Below are positions 38,452 through 46,733 of a DNA stretch of 64,000 nt, piece after piece; the stretch's first letter is position 1; every line of letters begins with the position of its first letter. The translations under genes were made by a program, and so were the position numbers. Source of the stretch: Candidatus Defluviibacillus avedoerensis (GTDB lineage: Bacteria; Pseudomonadota; Gammaproteobacteria; Burkholderiales; Burkholderiaceae_C); contig JADJBS010000006.1 of the NCBI GenBank assembly GCA_016703665.1, positions 186,001 through 250,000 of the forward strand, read 5' to 3'. The notes below the pieces were generated by a model. The model saw only the letters and a program-made list of their open reading frames with translations. It ran no database searches and was not told where the DNA came from.

Positions 38452-39308
38452 TGAAGTCGTTCTTCAGCCACTTTCGCCTTTACCTCGACCTGATCCGCTG
38501 GAACCGCCCGGCGGGCTGGCTGCTGCTGCTGTGGCCCACGCTCAGCGCGCTTTGGGTCGCAGCCGGTGGCTTTCCGGGCTGGCATTTGTTGGCCGTGTTC
38601 ACATTGGGCACGATCCTGATGCGCAGCGCCGGTTGCTGTGTGAACGACGTAGCCGACCGCGACTTTGACAAACATGTCAAACGGACGGCACAACGCCCTG
38701 TGACCAGTGGAGCGATCTCGGTCAAACAGGCGTTGATCTTTGGCGCGGTGTTGGCCTTGATCTCCTTCGGACTCGTGCTGACAACCAACATGGCCACCGT
38801 GTGGTGGTCCTTCGCGGCCCTGGCCATCACTTTGGCGTACCCCTATGCCAAGCGCTTCGTGTCCATGCCTCAGGCCGTGCTGGGCGTGGCCTTCAGCTTT
38901 GGCATCCCCATGGCGTTCAGCGCGGTGACCGGCGGCGTGCCCACCCTGGCTTGGCTGCTGCTGCTGGGCAACCTGTTTTGGGTGCTGGCCTACGACACCG
39001 AATACGCGATGGTGGACCGCGATGATGACCTCAAGATAGGCATGAAGACATCGGCCATCACCTTGGGCAGCTTCGATGTGCCCTTCATCATGCTGAGCTA
39101 TGGCTTGTATCTGCTAATTTGGGTATTTGGGCTGATGGGTAGGCCTTATAGCGCTATTTTTTGGATAGCGATTTTTATCGCTGCAGGGCAAGCGGTATGG
39201 CATTACGTGCTGATCAAAGACCGGACCCGCGACGGCTGTTTCAAGGCCTTCCGGCTGAACCACTGGTTGGGGTTCACCGTGTTTATAGGGGTGATCGGGA
39301 GCTACTGA
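38451..39308 (+). CDS. ubiA: 4-hydroxybenzoate polyprenyltransferase
   Basis: Inner-membrane prenyltransferase of ubiquinone biosynthesis. The 285-aa protein has about eight hydrophobic segments and two Asp-rich, Mg-binding motifs: NDVADRDFDKHVKRT and DTEYAMVDRDDDLKIG. Start at 38451, immediately overlapping the Dyp stop. A patch coding for YSAIFWIAIFIAAG (39145-39185) is AT-rich and contains a repeat copy. Only 4 bases separate its end from the convergent anti-sigma gene. Confidence 0.95.
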   Translation: MKSFFSHFRLYLDLIRWNRPAGWLLLLWPTLSALWVAAGGFPGWHLLAVFTLGTILMRSAGCCVNDVADRDFDKHVKRTAQRPVTSGAISVKQALIFGAVLALISFGLVLTTNMATVWWSFAALAITLAYPYAKRFVSMPQAVLGVAFSFGIPMAFSAVTGGVPTLAWLLLLGNLFWVLAYDTEYAMVDRDDDLKIGMKTSAITLGSFDVPFIMLSYGLYLLIWVFGLMGRPYSAIFWIAIFIAAGQAVWHYVLIKDRTRDGCFKAFRLNHWLGFTVFIGVIGSY

Positions 39309-39312
39309 GAAC

Positions 39313-40041
39313 TCACAACTGCCGGTAAACCACCTCAGCCAGCTTCAGCAACTGGGCGCGTTCCAGCTTGCCACTCAGTGCATAGCCAAAACCCTGGTCC
39401 ACCCAGTAAAACGCTGGCACGGCGCCTTCGTCGGCGTAGCTGAACGCGGTTTCGCCTTGCTTGCCATGTGAATGCGTGGGGGTGACTACACCGATGTACA
39501 GCGTAAGGCGCTCACCGCTCGCGTTCTGGAACATGAACTGCGCGCGCGCGCCCTCGTCACCGGGGAGCAGACGGCCGCCGACCAGGTCAAAGCCTTGTTC
39601 ATGCAGTTGCGGTACTTTCAGTGAGCGGCCCAGGCGTTTGGACAACCACTGCACCAGGTGGTCTTGCTGCTCGGCGGCGACTTCCACTGGGTGCTTGACC
39701 TCGGGCGAATACACCGCGTGGGCGATTTGCGCTTGTGTGGCGAAACGGATTTCTGGTGTTTGGCTGGCAACGGTTGAGCGGCTACCCCCTTGGCTGGGCC
39801 ACTGGCCATGCACGGTCCAGCCCAGGCCAAAGGCCAGCATCACAGAGGCAGCCATGCCGCCCCAGCGCCACCAAGCGGTGGTTCGCTCGTGCACTTCGGC
39901 TGCGACCTTGGCTGCGGCCAGCAGGCTTGGTGGAACAGGCTCAGTCAGCATGTCCCGGTGCAGCGTCTTCAAGGCGTCCGCCAGCACGCGGTCCTGCGCG
40001 GTCTGATCAGTGTCTGAGGGAGGACGGTTGTCGGTCACCAT
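39313..40041 (-). CDS. Anti-sigma factor (membrane-anchored)
   Basis: A 242-aa protein with a cytosolic N-terminal part (about 1-55), one membrane helix (about 58-78: WWRWGGMAASVMLAFGLGW) and a periplasmic C-terminal domain. This fits the anti-sigma topology; it lies 3 bases after the ECF sigma gene and so is probably cotranscribed. No zinc-binding HxxxCxxC motif is evident. Confidence 0.75.
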   Translation of the reverse strand: MVTDNRPPSDTDQTAQDRVLADALKTLHRDMLTEPVPPSLLAAAKVAAEVHERTTAWWRWGGMAASVMLAFGLGWTVHGQWPSQGGSRSTVASQTPEIRFATQAQIAHAVYSPEVKHPVEVAAEQQDHLVQWLSKRLGRSLKVPQLHEQGFDLVGGRLLPGDEGARAQFMFQNASGERLTLYIGVVTPTHSHGKQGETAFSYADEGAVPAFYWVDQGFGYALSGKLERAQLLKLAEVVYRQL

Positions 40042-40044
40042 GGC

Positions 40045-40593
40045 TTACTTTAATCGCCGCAAATAGGGGGCGTGTTGGACAGTGGCCTCTTTGCTCGGCG
40101 CCGAAGCGTCTGCTTGAAGACTGCTGCCGTCCATCAACTCGCGCAACCGCGCCCGGGCGCGCGACAGGCGCGACATCACTGTGCCGATGGGAATGCCCAG
40201 CACACGGGCCACGTCTTCGTAGGCCATGTCTTCGAGCGTGACCAGAAGCAGCACAGCGCGCTGGTCTGCGGGCAGCAGCAGCAGGCAACGTTGCAGGTCG
40301 ATGCGGGTATCTGTGCCACTGGGAGCCGCATGCAGGTCATTGTGCAACTCATCCACATCCACCACCGCGCGCGGCGCATTGGCCTGTGGGCGTTGCTGGT
40401 TCAAATACAGGTTGTGCATCAGGGTGAACAGCCAGGCGCGCAAATCGCTGCCTGGCGCCCACAAGCGCCATTTGTCGCAGGCGCGCTCCAGCGTGTCCTG
40501 CACCAGGTCGTCCGCCGCCCAGGTGTTGCCGGTCAGCGCGCGCGCATAGCGGCGCAAACTGGGCAACTGGCTGGTCAGCAGGACAGGGTTCAC
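40045..40593 (-). CDS. ECF-type RNA polymerase sigma factor
   Basis: A 182-aa sigma factor. Region 2 includes ADDLVQDTLERACDKWRLW and DLRAWLFTLMHNLYLN; region 4 includes LPADQRAVLLLVTLEDMAYEDVARVLGIPIGTVMSRLSRARARLRELM (helix-turn-helix). The start is GTG 40593. It precedes the anti-sigma gene by 3 bases, and lies downstream of a COG4315 lipoprotein gene, a likely target or sensor component. Confidence 0.9.
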   Translation of the reverse strand: MNPVLLTSQLPSLRRYARALTGNTWAADDLVQDTLERACDKWRLWAPGSDLRAWLFTLMHNLYLNQQRPQANAPRAVVDVDELHNDLHAAPSGTDTRIDLQRCLLLLPADQRAVLLLVTLEDMAYEDVARVLGIPIGTVMSRLSRARARLRELMDGSSLQADASAPSKEATVQHAPYLRRLK

Positions 40594-40627
40594 ACAAGCA
40601 CTTTAGACAGGCGTTTCCGGCAAGGGC

Positions 40628-40999
40628 TTAGGGCTTGGCGACTTGCCAGACTTTGTTGAAGCCGTCGCCCGTCTTGTCGCCAGGCTTCATGTCCTTGACC
40701 CAGTAGTACAGGGGCTTGCCTTTCATGGCCCACTGCTTCTTGCCATCGTCGCGGGTGATCACGCTGTAGTCGCCGCTGGCTTTGTCTGCGTCTGTGGCCA
40801 TCAGGGGTGGCCAGTTGGTGGCGCAGGGGCCGTTGCAGGTGGATTTGCCACTGCCAGCGGTGTCCTTGTCAAACGTGTACAGCGTCATGCCATTGGGTCC
40901 GGTCAGCACGCCGTCCGCCACCTTGGCGGGTGCGCTGGACATCGAGGCGCAGCCGCCCAGCATGGCAAGGGCGAGAACAGAAGCGGTCAAGAGTTTCAT
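40628..40999 (-). CDS. COG4315-type secreted lipoprotein
   Basis: A 123-aa lipoprotein: signal with lipobox LGGC at residue ~16, then the repeat unit of Lipoprotein_15 / PF03640-like proteins (GVLTGPNGMTLYTFDKDTAGSGKSTC, GPCATNWPPL, GYSVITRDDGKKQWAMKGKPLYYWVKDMKPGD). The two Cys are typical. A good ribosome site (GGAG) precedes ATG 40999. Adjacent to the ECF sigma operon, so likely part of the same envelope-stress group; exact function unknown. Confidence 0.8.
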   Translation of the reverse strand: MKLLTASVLALAMLGGCASMSSAPAKVADGVLTGPNGMTLYTFDKDTAGSGKSTCNGPCATNWPPLMATDADKASGDYSVITRDDGKKQWAMKGKPLYYWVKDMKPGDKTGDGFNKVWQVAKP

Positions 41000-41095
41000 G
41001 GGATCTCCAATCGTTTGAAAAAGGGGGTTGAACAGTGTCACAAAGGGGTGAACACTGGCAGCCCGCCGTTTATTCCCACCACGCCAAAATATTGT

Positions 41096-42013
41096 TCAGA
41101 GAGGCTCAGGCGACGCTGCGTTGAAGAAGCGTGGCGCTTCGCCCCACAAATGCCACGCCGTGGGCTGACGCGCAATGGTGGCGTTCAAAGCCGCAAAAAT
41201 GTCGGCCGCCAGCTTGTCGATATCCTGGTAAAGACCGAGCTGGACGATGTCCAGCGTGCGCTGACCGTCGTCTACACGGTAGCCTGTCATGTACAGGGTA
41301 ATGGGGATCGCCTGCTCCACCCCCACGCGAAGCAAGGCTTTTGGAATGTGGGCAGCTCTTCCGAAAAGTTCACCATTGACCGTGGCAGCGACCTGGTCGG
41401 CTGGCACATCGATCACCGCCATGATGCTTTCTTTGCGGCGCAAAGTGGACAGCACGGGACGCAGGTTCTTGCTGGCATCCACGGTGGGGGTGTGCAACGC
41501 CAGCTCTATGCTGCGTATGCGCGCCTGGATGTAGCGGAACAGGACCTTGTGGCCCTGGAACTGCGCCGGGGACGGCGCATCCACCATCATGCTGGCCTTG
41601 ACGCCCGCTGTGCCTGCATGGCGTTGCGCCCACATGCCAGCGCCCCAGTGAAAGGTAAGCAACAAGCCCGGTGCGTCAGGCGCTGGCCATTCGCCGGAGA
41701 CGGTCAGGTGCTTTTGCATCCACGTGTCACTGCGGGTGCGGGTCAAATAGTGGTCGGCGTGATCGACCAGGCTGGTCAGGCGCTTGAGTTGCCGCCAGGT
41801 ACTTTCATCCCCATGGACCCAGCCCAATGCCTTGGCCTGCGCAAAAGCCCGATCGGTTTCCGCCCGGTACAGCCACGACCACCGGGCCAGTCGCCGCAGC
41901 ACCCGGTAACAAAGTGACCAGGGCAGCACCATCGCCAGGGCTGGCAGGGCGACCACTTCAAGAAAGTCGCGCAGCTCCGCTTTCAATCGACCAGACAAAC
42001 GTGTGCCCGTCAT
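41096..42013 (-). CDS. LpxL/LpxM-like lipid A acyltransferase family protein
   Basis: A 305-aa inner-membrane protein, N-terminal helix (about 15-40) then an acyltransferase domain. The catalytic-block equivalent reads TFHWGAGMWAQRH; in classical LpxL the His is followed five residues later by an acidic residue, here a Met, so it may be atypical. Other marks are FRYIQARIRSIEL, STLRRKESIMAVIDVPADQ and GEAPRFF-like end. Its 5' ATG overlaps the cinA stop (ATGA). Confidence 0.75.
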   Translation of the reverse strand: MTGTRLSGRLKAELRDFLEVVALPALAMVLPWSLCYRVLRRLARWSWLYRAETDRAFAQAKALGWVHGDESTWRQLKRLTSLVDHADHYLTRTRSDTWMQKHLTVSGEWPAPDAPGLLLTFHWGAGMWAQRHAGTAGVKASMMVDAPSPAQFQGHKVLFRYIQARIRSIELALHTPTVDASKNLRPVLSTLRRKESIMAVIDVPADQVAATVNGELFGRAAHIPKALLRVGVEQAIPITLYMTGYRVDDGQRTLDIVQLGLYQDIDKLAADIFAALNATIARQPTAWHLWGEAPRFFNAASPEPL

Positions 42014-42486
42014 GACAGGCGCAGCAATGCATTCAGCCGTGTCAGGGCGTGCCGCAGCGTGGCGTGGCGCACCGCAGCACGGTCACCGGCAAACAGCTTG
42101 GTTTCTGTCACACATTCCCCATTCAGCGCAAAGCCAAACCAGACCATGCCCACGGGTTTGTCGGCACTGCCGCCCGTGGGGCCGGCGATGCCGGTCACGG
42201 CCACCGCTACGTCGGCGTGAGAATGCTCAATCGCGCCCATCGCCATGGCGCGGGCCACAGGCTCACTCACCGCGCCATGGGCGTCGATCAGTTCTTTTGG
42301 CACACCCAGCATCTCGTGCTTGGCCTCGTTGGAATAGGTGACAAAGCCGCGCTCAAACCACTGGCTGCTACCCGCCAGGTCAGTGCAGGCGCTAGAGATC
42401 ATGCCGCCGGTGCAACTTTCTGCTGTGACCAGCATGCGATCAGAATTCAGGAGGATTTTGGCAGTTTCGGCAATAGGGATGGGCAT
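42010..42486 (-). CDS. pncC: Nicotinamide-nucleotide amidase (CinA C-terminal domain)
   Basis: A 158-aa stand-alone CinA C-terminal domain, which deamidates NMN to NaMN in pyridine nucleotide recycling. Typical motifs: TAESCTGGMISSACTDLAGSS, FVTYSNEAKHEMLGVP, SEPVARAMAMGA and AVTGIAGPTGGSADKPVG. Just upstream is an AT-rich repeat copy (42492-42508). Overlaps the acyltransferase gene by 4 bases. Confidence 0.93.
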   Translation of the reverse strand: MPIPIAETAKILLNSDRMLVTAESCTGGMISSACTDLAGSSQWFERGFVTYSNEAKHEMLGVPKELIDAHGAVSEPVARAMAMGAIEHSHADVAVAVTGIAGPTGGSADKPVGMVWFGFALNGECVTETKLFAGDRAAVRHATLRHALTRLNALLRLS

Positions 42487-42491
42487 AATTT

Positions 42492-42508
42492 GCTATCTTT
42501 TATGTAGC
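42492..42508. repeat. AT-rich dispersed repeat copy upstream of pncC
   Basis: 17-base unit GCTATC-N8-AGC within an AT-rich stretch between the pncC start and the DUF3348 promoter region. Same spacing as copies in flgI, ubiA, the RlmL-like gene and at 50440 (see findings). Confidence 0.55.
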
Positions 42509-42700
42509 TATCAATAGGGCGCCACGTCCAATTATGGCCACAGCCATCCTCGGACATGGCGGCTCTGCCATACTTGTGGCCCTCGGGCTGGGTTTACCCT
42601 AGCCCGATCCGTCGCTGGCAGGCGTCCTTGCCTCCCAATTTTCAGCGTCGGCGCTGGTCCTTGATAAAGGGCCGCACCCCTTCCGTTCAAACCAACTGTT

Positions 42701-42716
42701 CGCGCTCTTAAGCGCG
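42701..42716 (+). promoter_or_regulatory. Hairpin just upstream of the DUF3348 ribosome site
   Basis: CGCGCT-CTTA-AGCGCG, a perfect 6-bp stem with a tetraloop, ends one base before the ribosome site AAAGGA (42718-42723) of the TTG-started gene at 42731. It may modulate translation initiation. No terminator U-tract follows. Confidence 0.35.
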
Positions 42717-42730
42717 CAAAGGATTGCTTT

Positions 42731-43414
42731 TTGCGCAGCCATTTCAACCGTTCTGCACTGGTGCGTCAGCTTGCCGCCTGGCAAGGCGCGCCACTCTGTG
42801 CGCCGCGCCAGGACGTGGCTGAGCGGCTGGCCAACTGGCTGAATGTGGCCGATGCCATCACCCTGCATGCCGCGCACCGCTCAATCCCCGCTGTCACTCT
42901 GGCCAAAGCCACACCGGGTGCCGACCGGGGCACGGTCGGCAACGACGTCGATCTGACCGCTGAGCATGACCAGGTGCGTACCACGCTGGCCCAATCCATC
43001 CGCACCCGTCCCTTCGGGCAGCCGCTGGACGCAGCCAGCGATTTCCCGCTGTACCACCAGCGCTACCTGGATCAGCAGCGCCGCATGGAGCTGAGCATCG
43101 AAGCCCTGCGCGCCCACGTGCGCCAGCGCCTGTCGCAGACTTCGCCCAGGCTTGCCCAACTGGCCGCGCTGGACGCCGTGCTGGCCCACATGCTGGGTGG
43201 GCGCGAGCAAAAATTGCTGGCCAGTGTGCCAACCTTTCTTAAAGCACGCTTCAAAGACCTGCACAAAAGCCACGCCAGTTCGCCCGGCAGCGCATGGCTA
43301 GAAACCTTTGAACAGGATTTTCAGCAGGCCCTGCTGGCCGAGCTGGACCTGCGACTGCAACCCATCGCCGGAATGATCGAAGCCTTTGCGCAAGAAACCC
43401 ACGAACACGCATGA
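42731..43414 (+). CDS. DUF3348 family protein
   Basis: A 227-aa, largely helical cytosolic protein of the DUF3348 group, without membrane segments or an enzymatic motif I recognise. Marks include QRRMELSIEALRAHVRQRL, LAALDAVLAHMLGGREQKLLASVP and KARFKDLHKSH. Start is TTG 42731 with AAAGGA 7 bases upstream. Its stop overlaps the ATG of the channel gene (ATGA), so it is coupled to the DUF802 motor-like gene. Its role is unknown; being first in a tightly coupled motor operon suggests a cytosolic accessory. Confidence 0.75.
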   Translation: MRSHFNRSALVRQLAAWQGAPLCAPRQDVAERLANWLNVADAITLHAAHRSIPAVTLAKATPGADRGTVGNDVDLTAEHDQVRTTLAQSIRTRPFGQPLDAASDFPLYHQRYLDQQRRMELSIEALRAHVRQRLSQTSPRLAQLAALDAVLAHMLGGREQKLLASVPTFLKARFKDLHKSHASSPGSAWLETFEQDFQQALLAELDLRLQPIAGMIEAFAQETHEHA

Positions 43415-45267
43415 GAACGAACAAGCCTTCCTCCTCCATCGCCCACCTAGTCGCCTTTGCCCTGGGTCTGTTCGCCATCGGCTGGATTGGCTATGGCTTC
43501 ATCGGCACCAATACCTTTGGCCTGCTGATGACGCTGGCCATTGCCTGCGTTTACGTCACCGGCGCCCAGGAGATCCGGCGGTTTCGCGCCACCGGCGCTG
43601 CGCTGAGGCAAGCCCTGCACCAGGTGCCACAGCCTTTGGACAAGTTGGCCGACTGGCTTACGACCCTGCCACCTGCCCTGCAAAACCCCGTGCGTCAGCG
43701 TATCGAGGGCGAACGCGGCGCTTTGCCCGGTCTGGCGCTCACACCGTATTTGATTGGCCTCTTGGTCATGCTGGGCATGCTGGGCACCTTTTTGGGCATG
43801 GTCGTCACCTTTCAGGGCGCGGTGTTCACGCTGGAAGGTTCGGCCGATTTGCAAGCGATCCGCTCTGCACTGTCGGCCCCCATCAAGGGCCTGGGCCTGG
43901 CCTTTGGCACGTCGGTGGTGGGTGTAGCCACCTCCGCCATGCTGGGCCTGATGTCTGCCATCGCCCGGCGCGAACGCATGGGCGTGTTGCGGTTACTAGA
44001 CGCCAAAACCGCGACCGACTTCTTCCCCTTTACGCTCGCCCACCAGCGCCAAGCGCATCTGCAAACCCTGCAGCAGCAATCCGGTGTATTGCCTGCGGTG
44101 GCCAACCAGTTGCAGGCCTTGATTGACCAGATCGAGCGCCGCAGCCAGCAGCTGGATACGCAGTTGCTGGTGCAGCAAGCCCAGTTCCAGCAAGACGCCA
44201 GCGCTGCCTACACAGGCCTGGCCCAGTCGGTAGAGCGGTCGCTGAAAGAGGCGTTGGTCGACAGCGCTCGCTTGGCCGGCGAAAGCACCCGCGATGTGGT
44301 CGCAGTCGCCATGACTGCGTTCAGCCACAGTTTTGCGCAACGCTCCACCACGATGTTGACCGAGGTGCAGCAAGCTGTCAGTCAGACCCTGGCGCAAACC
44401 GCCAGCACGCTCGATCAACGCCTTCAGGACAGCATGGGTGCGACGGCCAAGCTGATCGCCCAGTCTGAAGCGTTGGTGCTCGCCCGCATCGAATCCGAAG
44501 CCGCCTGGGCACAGCAACATGGTGAACGCATGGACCAACTGGCCCAGGTCTGGCGCACCGAGCTGGCCTCGCTGCGCAGCGAAGAAGCTGCCCGTGGCGA
44601 CGCCGCCGTGACCCGCCTGGGCGAGCTGCAAACCGCCATCAACGCCCAAGTCACCAGTCACCTGGAAATGCTAGGCACCGCGTTAGAAGCGCCGATGACT
44701 CGCTTGCTGGAAACCGCCTCCGAAGCCCCCAAAGCGGCCGCCGAAGTCATCGCCCAGCTGCGTCAGGAGATGAGCCAACTGGCCGAGCGCGACAACCACA
44801 CCCTGACCGAGCGAGCCATGCTGGTGGGTAACATCAGCAGCTTGCTACAAACTGTGCAGCAAACAACTGGCGACCAGCGTGCCGCTATCGAGCAATTGGT
44901 CACCTCGGCGAGTGCCGTGTTTGACCAGGTCAGCCGTCAGTTTGCCGAAACCAGTCAGGCCCAAGCTGCCCGCGCAGAAGGCGTGGCCGAGCAGGTGTCT
45001 AGCAGCGCAGCCAACTTGGCCAATCTGGGCGAAGCCTTTGGCAACGGTGTGCAACAGTTCAGTTCCAGCAACGAGAAATTGATCGAAAGCCTGCAGCGCG
45101 TGGAAGGCGCCGTCAGCCAGTCCATGGCGCGCAGCGATGAACAACTGGCCTATTACGTGGCACAGGCACGCGAGGTGATTGACCTGAGCATCACATCGCA
45201 ACAAAGCATCGTTGAAGACCTGCGCCGCCTTCGCGTTAAGCCAGCCATGGCAGAGGCCACCCCATGA
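43411..45267 (+). CDS. DUF802 protein: MotA/TolQ/ExbB-like channel with long coiled-coil tail
   Basis: A 618-aa protein. Helices are at about 10-32, 36-52, 110-136 and 158-186. The third and fourth carry the proton-channel family core: MLGMLGTFLGMVVTFQGA and GLGLAFGTSVVGVATSAMLG (the MotA/TolQ/ExbB GLxxAFxTSxxG pattern). The remaining 420 residues are predicted helix/coiled coil rich in Gln, Ala and Ser, including LTERAMLVGNISSLLQTVQQTT, i.e. a long cytoplasmic tail. This resembles ZorA in layout, with an OmpA/MotB-type partner next (ATGA overlap). The system is inferred to be an ion-driven 5:2 motor; its output is unknown. Confidence 0.85.
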   Translation: MRTNKPSSSIAHLVAFALGLFAIGWIGYGFIGTNTFGLLMTLAIACVYVTGAQEIRRFRATGAALRQALHQVPQPLDKLADWLTTLPPALQNPVRQRIEGERGALPGLALTPYLIGLLVMLGMLGTFLGMVVTFQGAVFTLEGSADLQAIRSALSAPIKGLGLAFGTSVVGVATSAMLGLMSAIARRERMGVLRLLDAKTATDFFPFTLAHQRQAHLQTLQQQSGVLPAVANQLQALIDQIERRSQQLDTQLLVQQAQFQQDASAAYTGLAQSVERSLKEALVDSARLAGESTRDVVAVAMTAFSHSFAQRSTTMLTEVQQAVSQTLAQTASTLDQRLQDSMGATAKLIAQSEALVLARIESEAAWAQQHGERMDQLAQVWRTELASLRSEEAARGDAAVTRLGELQTAINAQVTSHLEMLGTALEAPMTRLLETASEAPKAAAEVIAQLRQEMSQLAERDNHTLTERAMLVGNISSLLQTVQQTTGDQRAAIEQLVTSASAVFDQVSRQFAETSQAQAARAEGVAEQVSSSAANLANLGEAFGNGVQQFSSSNEKLIESLQRVEGAVSQSMARSDEQLAYYVAQAREVIDLSITSQQSIVEDLRRLRVKPAMAEATP

Positions 45268-45946
45268 TGAGCGCGCTGGACAACCCGCATCACGATGCGG
45301 ACGATGACGGCGTAGAACAAACCGCACCCGTGTGGGCTGTGTTTGGCGATTTGATGGCGGCCTGGTCGGCGCCTTTGTGCTGATCTTGATCGGCGTGCTG
45401 GTGGTGCAGATGGATCTGGTGGCCAACTTGCAGGCCGAGGTGCAAAAGCGCCAGCAGGAAGAAACCCGCCGCATGGCGCTGGAAAAGGCCTTGGCGATCC
45501 CGCTGCAAAGTGGCCGCGTGACGCTGAACAATGGCCGCATTGGTATCAGCGGGGCAGTATTGTTTCCGCAAAATTCTGACGAGTTGCGCAGCGATGGCCA
45601 TCAGTTGCTGAAGAGCCTGGTGCCGCCGCTCAAGGTGTACTTGGCCGAGCGCGACGAGATGCTGATGGTGAGCGGTTTTACCGATAACGTGCCCGTACCT
45701 GCACGCAACAAGCGCTTCGTGGACAACATGGATCTGTCAGCCCAGCGAGCACTGAACGTGACCCGCGCCTTGATCGAAGAAGGTATGCCGCGCCAGCGTG
45801 TGTTCAGCGCCGCCTTTGGTGCCGAGCAACCTGTGGCGTCTAACGCTGACGAAAAAGGCCGTGCGCTGAACCGCCGGGTGGAGATGGCGCCGGTGCCGAA
45901 GCGGGACGCGGCTACCACGGCTGCCACCGCTACTGCCAAGCCATGA
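45264..45946 (+). pseudogene. MotB/ZorB-like OmpA-domain protein, apparent -1 frameshift
   Basis: ATG 45264 (overlapping the DUF802 stop) opens APVWAVFGDLM, with the membrane Asp motif of MotB/ZorB-type stators. This frame then diverges (AAWSAPLC) and stops at 45381-45383. The next frame restores GLVGAFVLILIGVLVVQMDLV, the rest of the helix, then an OmpA/peptidoglycan-binding domain (GFTDNVPV, NMDLSAQRALNVTRALIEEG, GRALNRRVEM) to the stop at 45946. A missing base near 45356/45357 joins them into one ~227-aa protein. Whether this is a real mutation, a programmed shift or a sequencing error cannot be told here. Its stop overlaps DUF2894. Confidence 0.8.
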
Positions 45947-46380
45947 ATGCGGCGCAGCGTGGGCGGGAGCCAGTGGCGAAGAAGGCACCTGCGCTGTCGC
46001 CGCTGGGGGAGTTGAATGCCCACATTGCGCAAGCATCCCGCCAAGCTCGTGCAAAGTTAAGCGCGAATGCGGCCCACAGCGGCGGCCCTTGGCCTGAGTT
46101 ACGCAGTGCAGCGCGCTTTCGCGAAACCTGGTTGCGCATCAGTGCTGAAGAGGAAGTTACCCAGGCGGTGGAGCGCGCCCCAGACAACGCGGGGCCGCTC
46201 AATTCGCACATGCTGGTGCTGCGCACGCTGGGGCTGATGCAGAAGCTGTCGCCGGACTATTTGCGGCGGTTTTTGTCACATGCGGAGACGCTGCTGTGGC
46301 TGGACCAGGCTGGGGTTCGCATGAAGTTGCCTTCGGGTAAGGCGAAGGTGGTTCGGCAGAAGCCTTCTTTGAAGGGCTAG
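45943..46380 (+). CDS. DUF2894 domain-containing protein
   Basis: A 145-aa protein, last of the DUF3348-DUF802-OmpA group. It is basic and helical with SPLGELNAHIAQASRQAR, SAARFRETWLRISAEEEV, GPLNSHMLVLRTLGLMQKLSPDYLRRFLSHAETLLWLDQAG; I know no function for it. Its ATG overlaps the OmpA-gene stop (ATGA). No terminator is visible after it, and the integron-like cluster begins about 350 bases further on. Confidence 0.75.
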   Translation: MNAAQRGREPVAKKAPALSPLGELNAHIAQASRQARAKLSANAAHSGGPWPELRSAARFRETWLRISAEEEVTQAVERAPDNAGPLNSHMLVLRTLGLMQKLSPDYLRRFLSHAETLLWLDQAGVRMKLPSGKAKVVRQKPSLKG

Positions 46381-46733
46381 GTTTGTTGGGGTAGCGAGCC
46401 CCGGCAGGCACACCAGGATGGCCATTTTCCGGCCACGCTCGCGAACAGCAGCAGCGGTGTGCGCGTGTCTCTAAGCGTATGCCACTGCCATCACGCTGCA
46501 CGCCATAAGCTCGCGCGAATCGGCCTGCGCCTGACTTATGCAGGCTCGCAACATGGGTCAAGGACTGTTGCGCATCAACACCACAAATGAGGGACTGCAC
46601 ACACACGCAACGCCCTCAACTGATAGAAGTCAGCGCAACTTGGGGTCATAATTTGCGCAGGAGGGGGCGAGGAAGATTTCAAACCCCTATGGCATTACAA
46701 CAGCAACAATCTACCGCCTCGCCCGGCGGTTCA
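46381..46733. other. Gene-free stretch between DUF2894 and the first attC site
   Basis: About 350 bases with no credible ORF on either strand, no T-run terminator and no RNA gene recognised. It lies where an integron integrase or attI would be expected, but neither is visible. Confidence 0.55.

Noticed and set aside
45332..45946. Independent gene starting at GTG 45332 for the OmpA protein
   Set aside because: Its first residues (MGCVWRFD) are out of frame with the recognisable APVWAVFGDLM segment; the frameshift explanation fits better.
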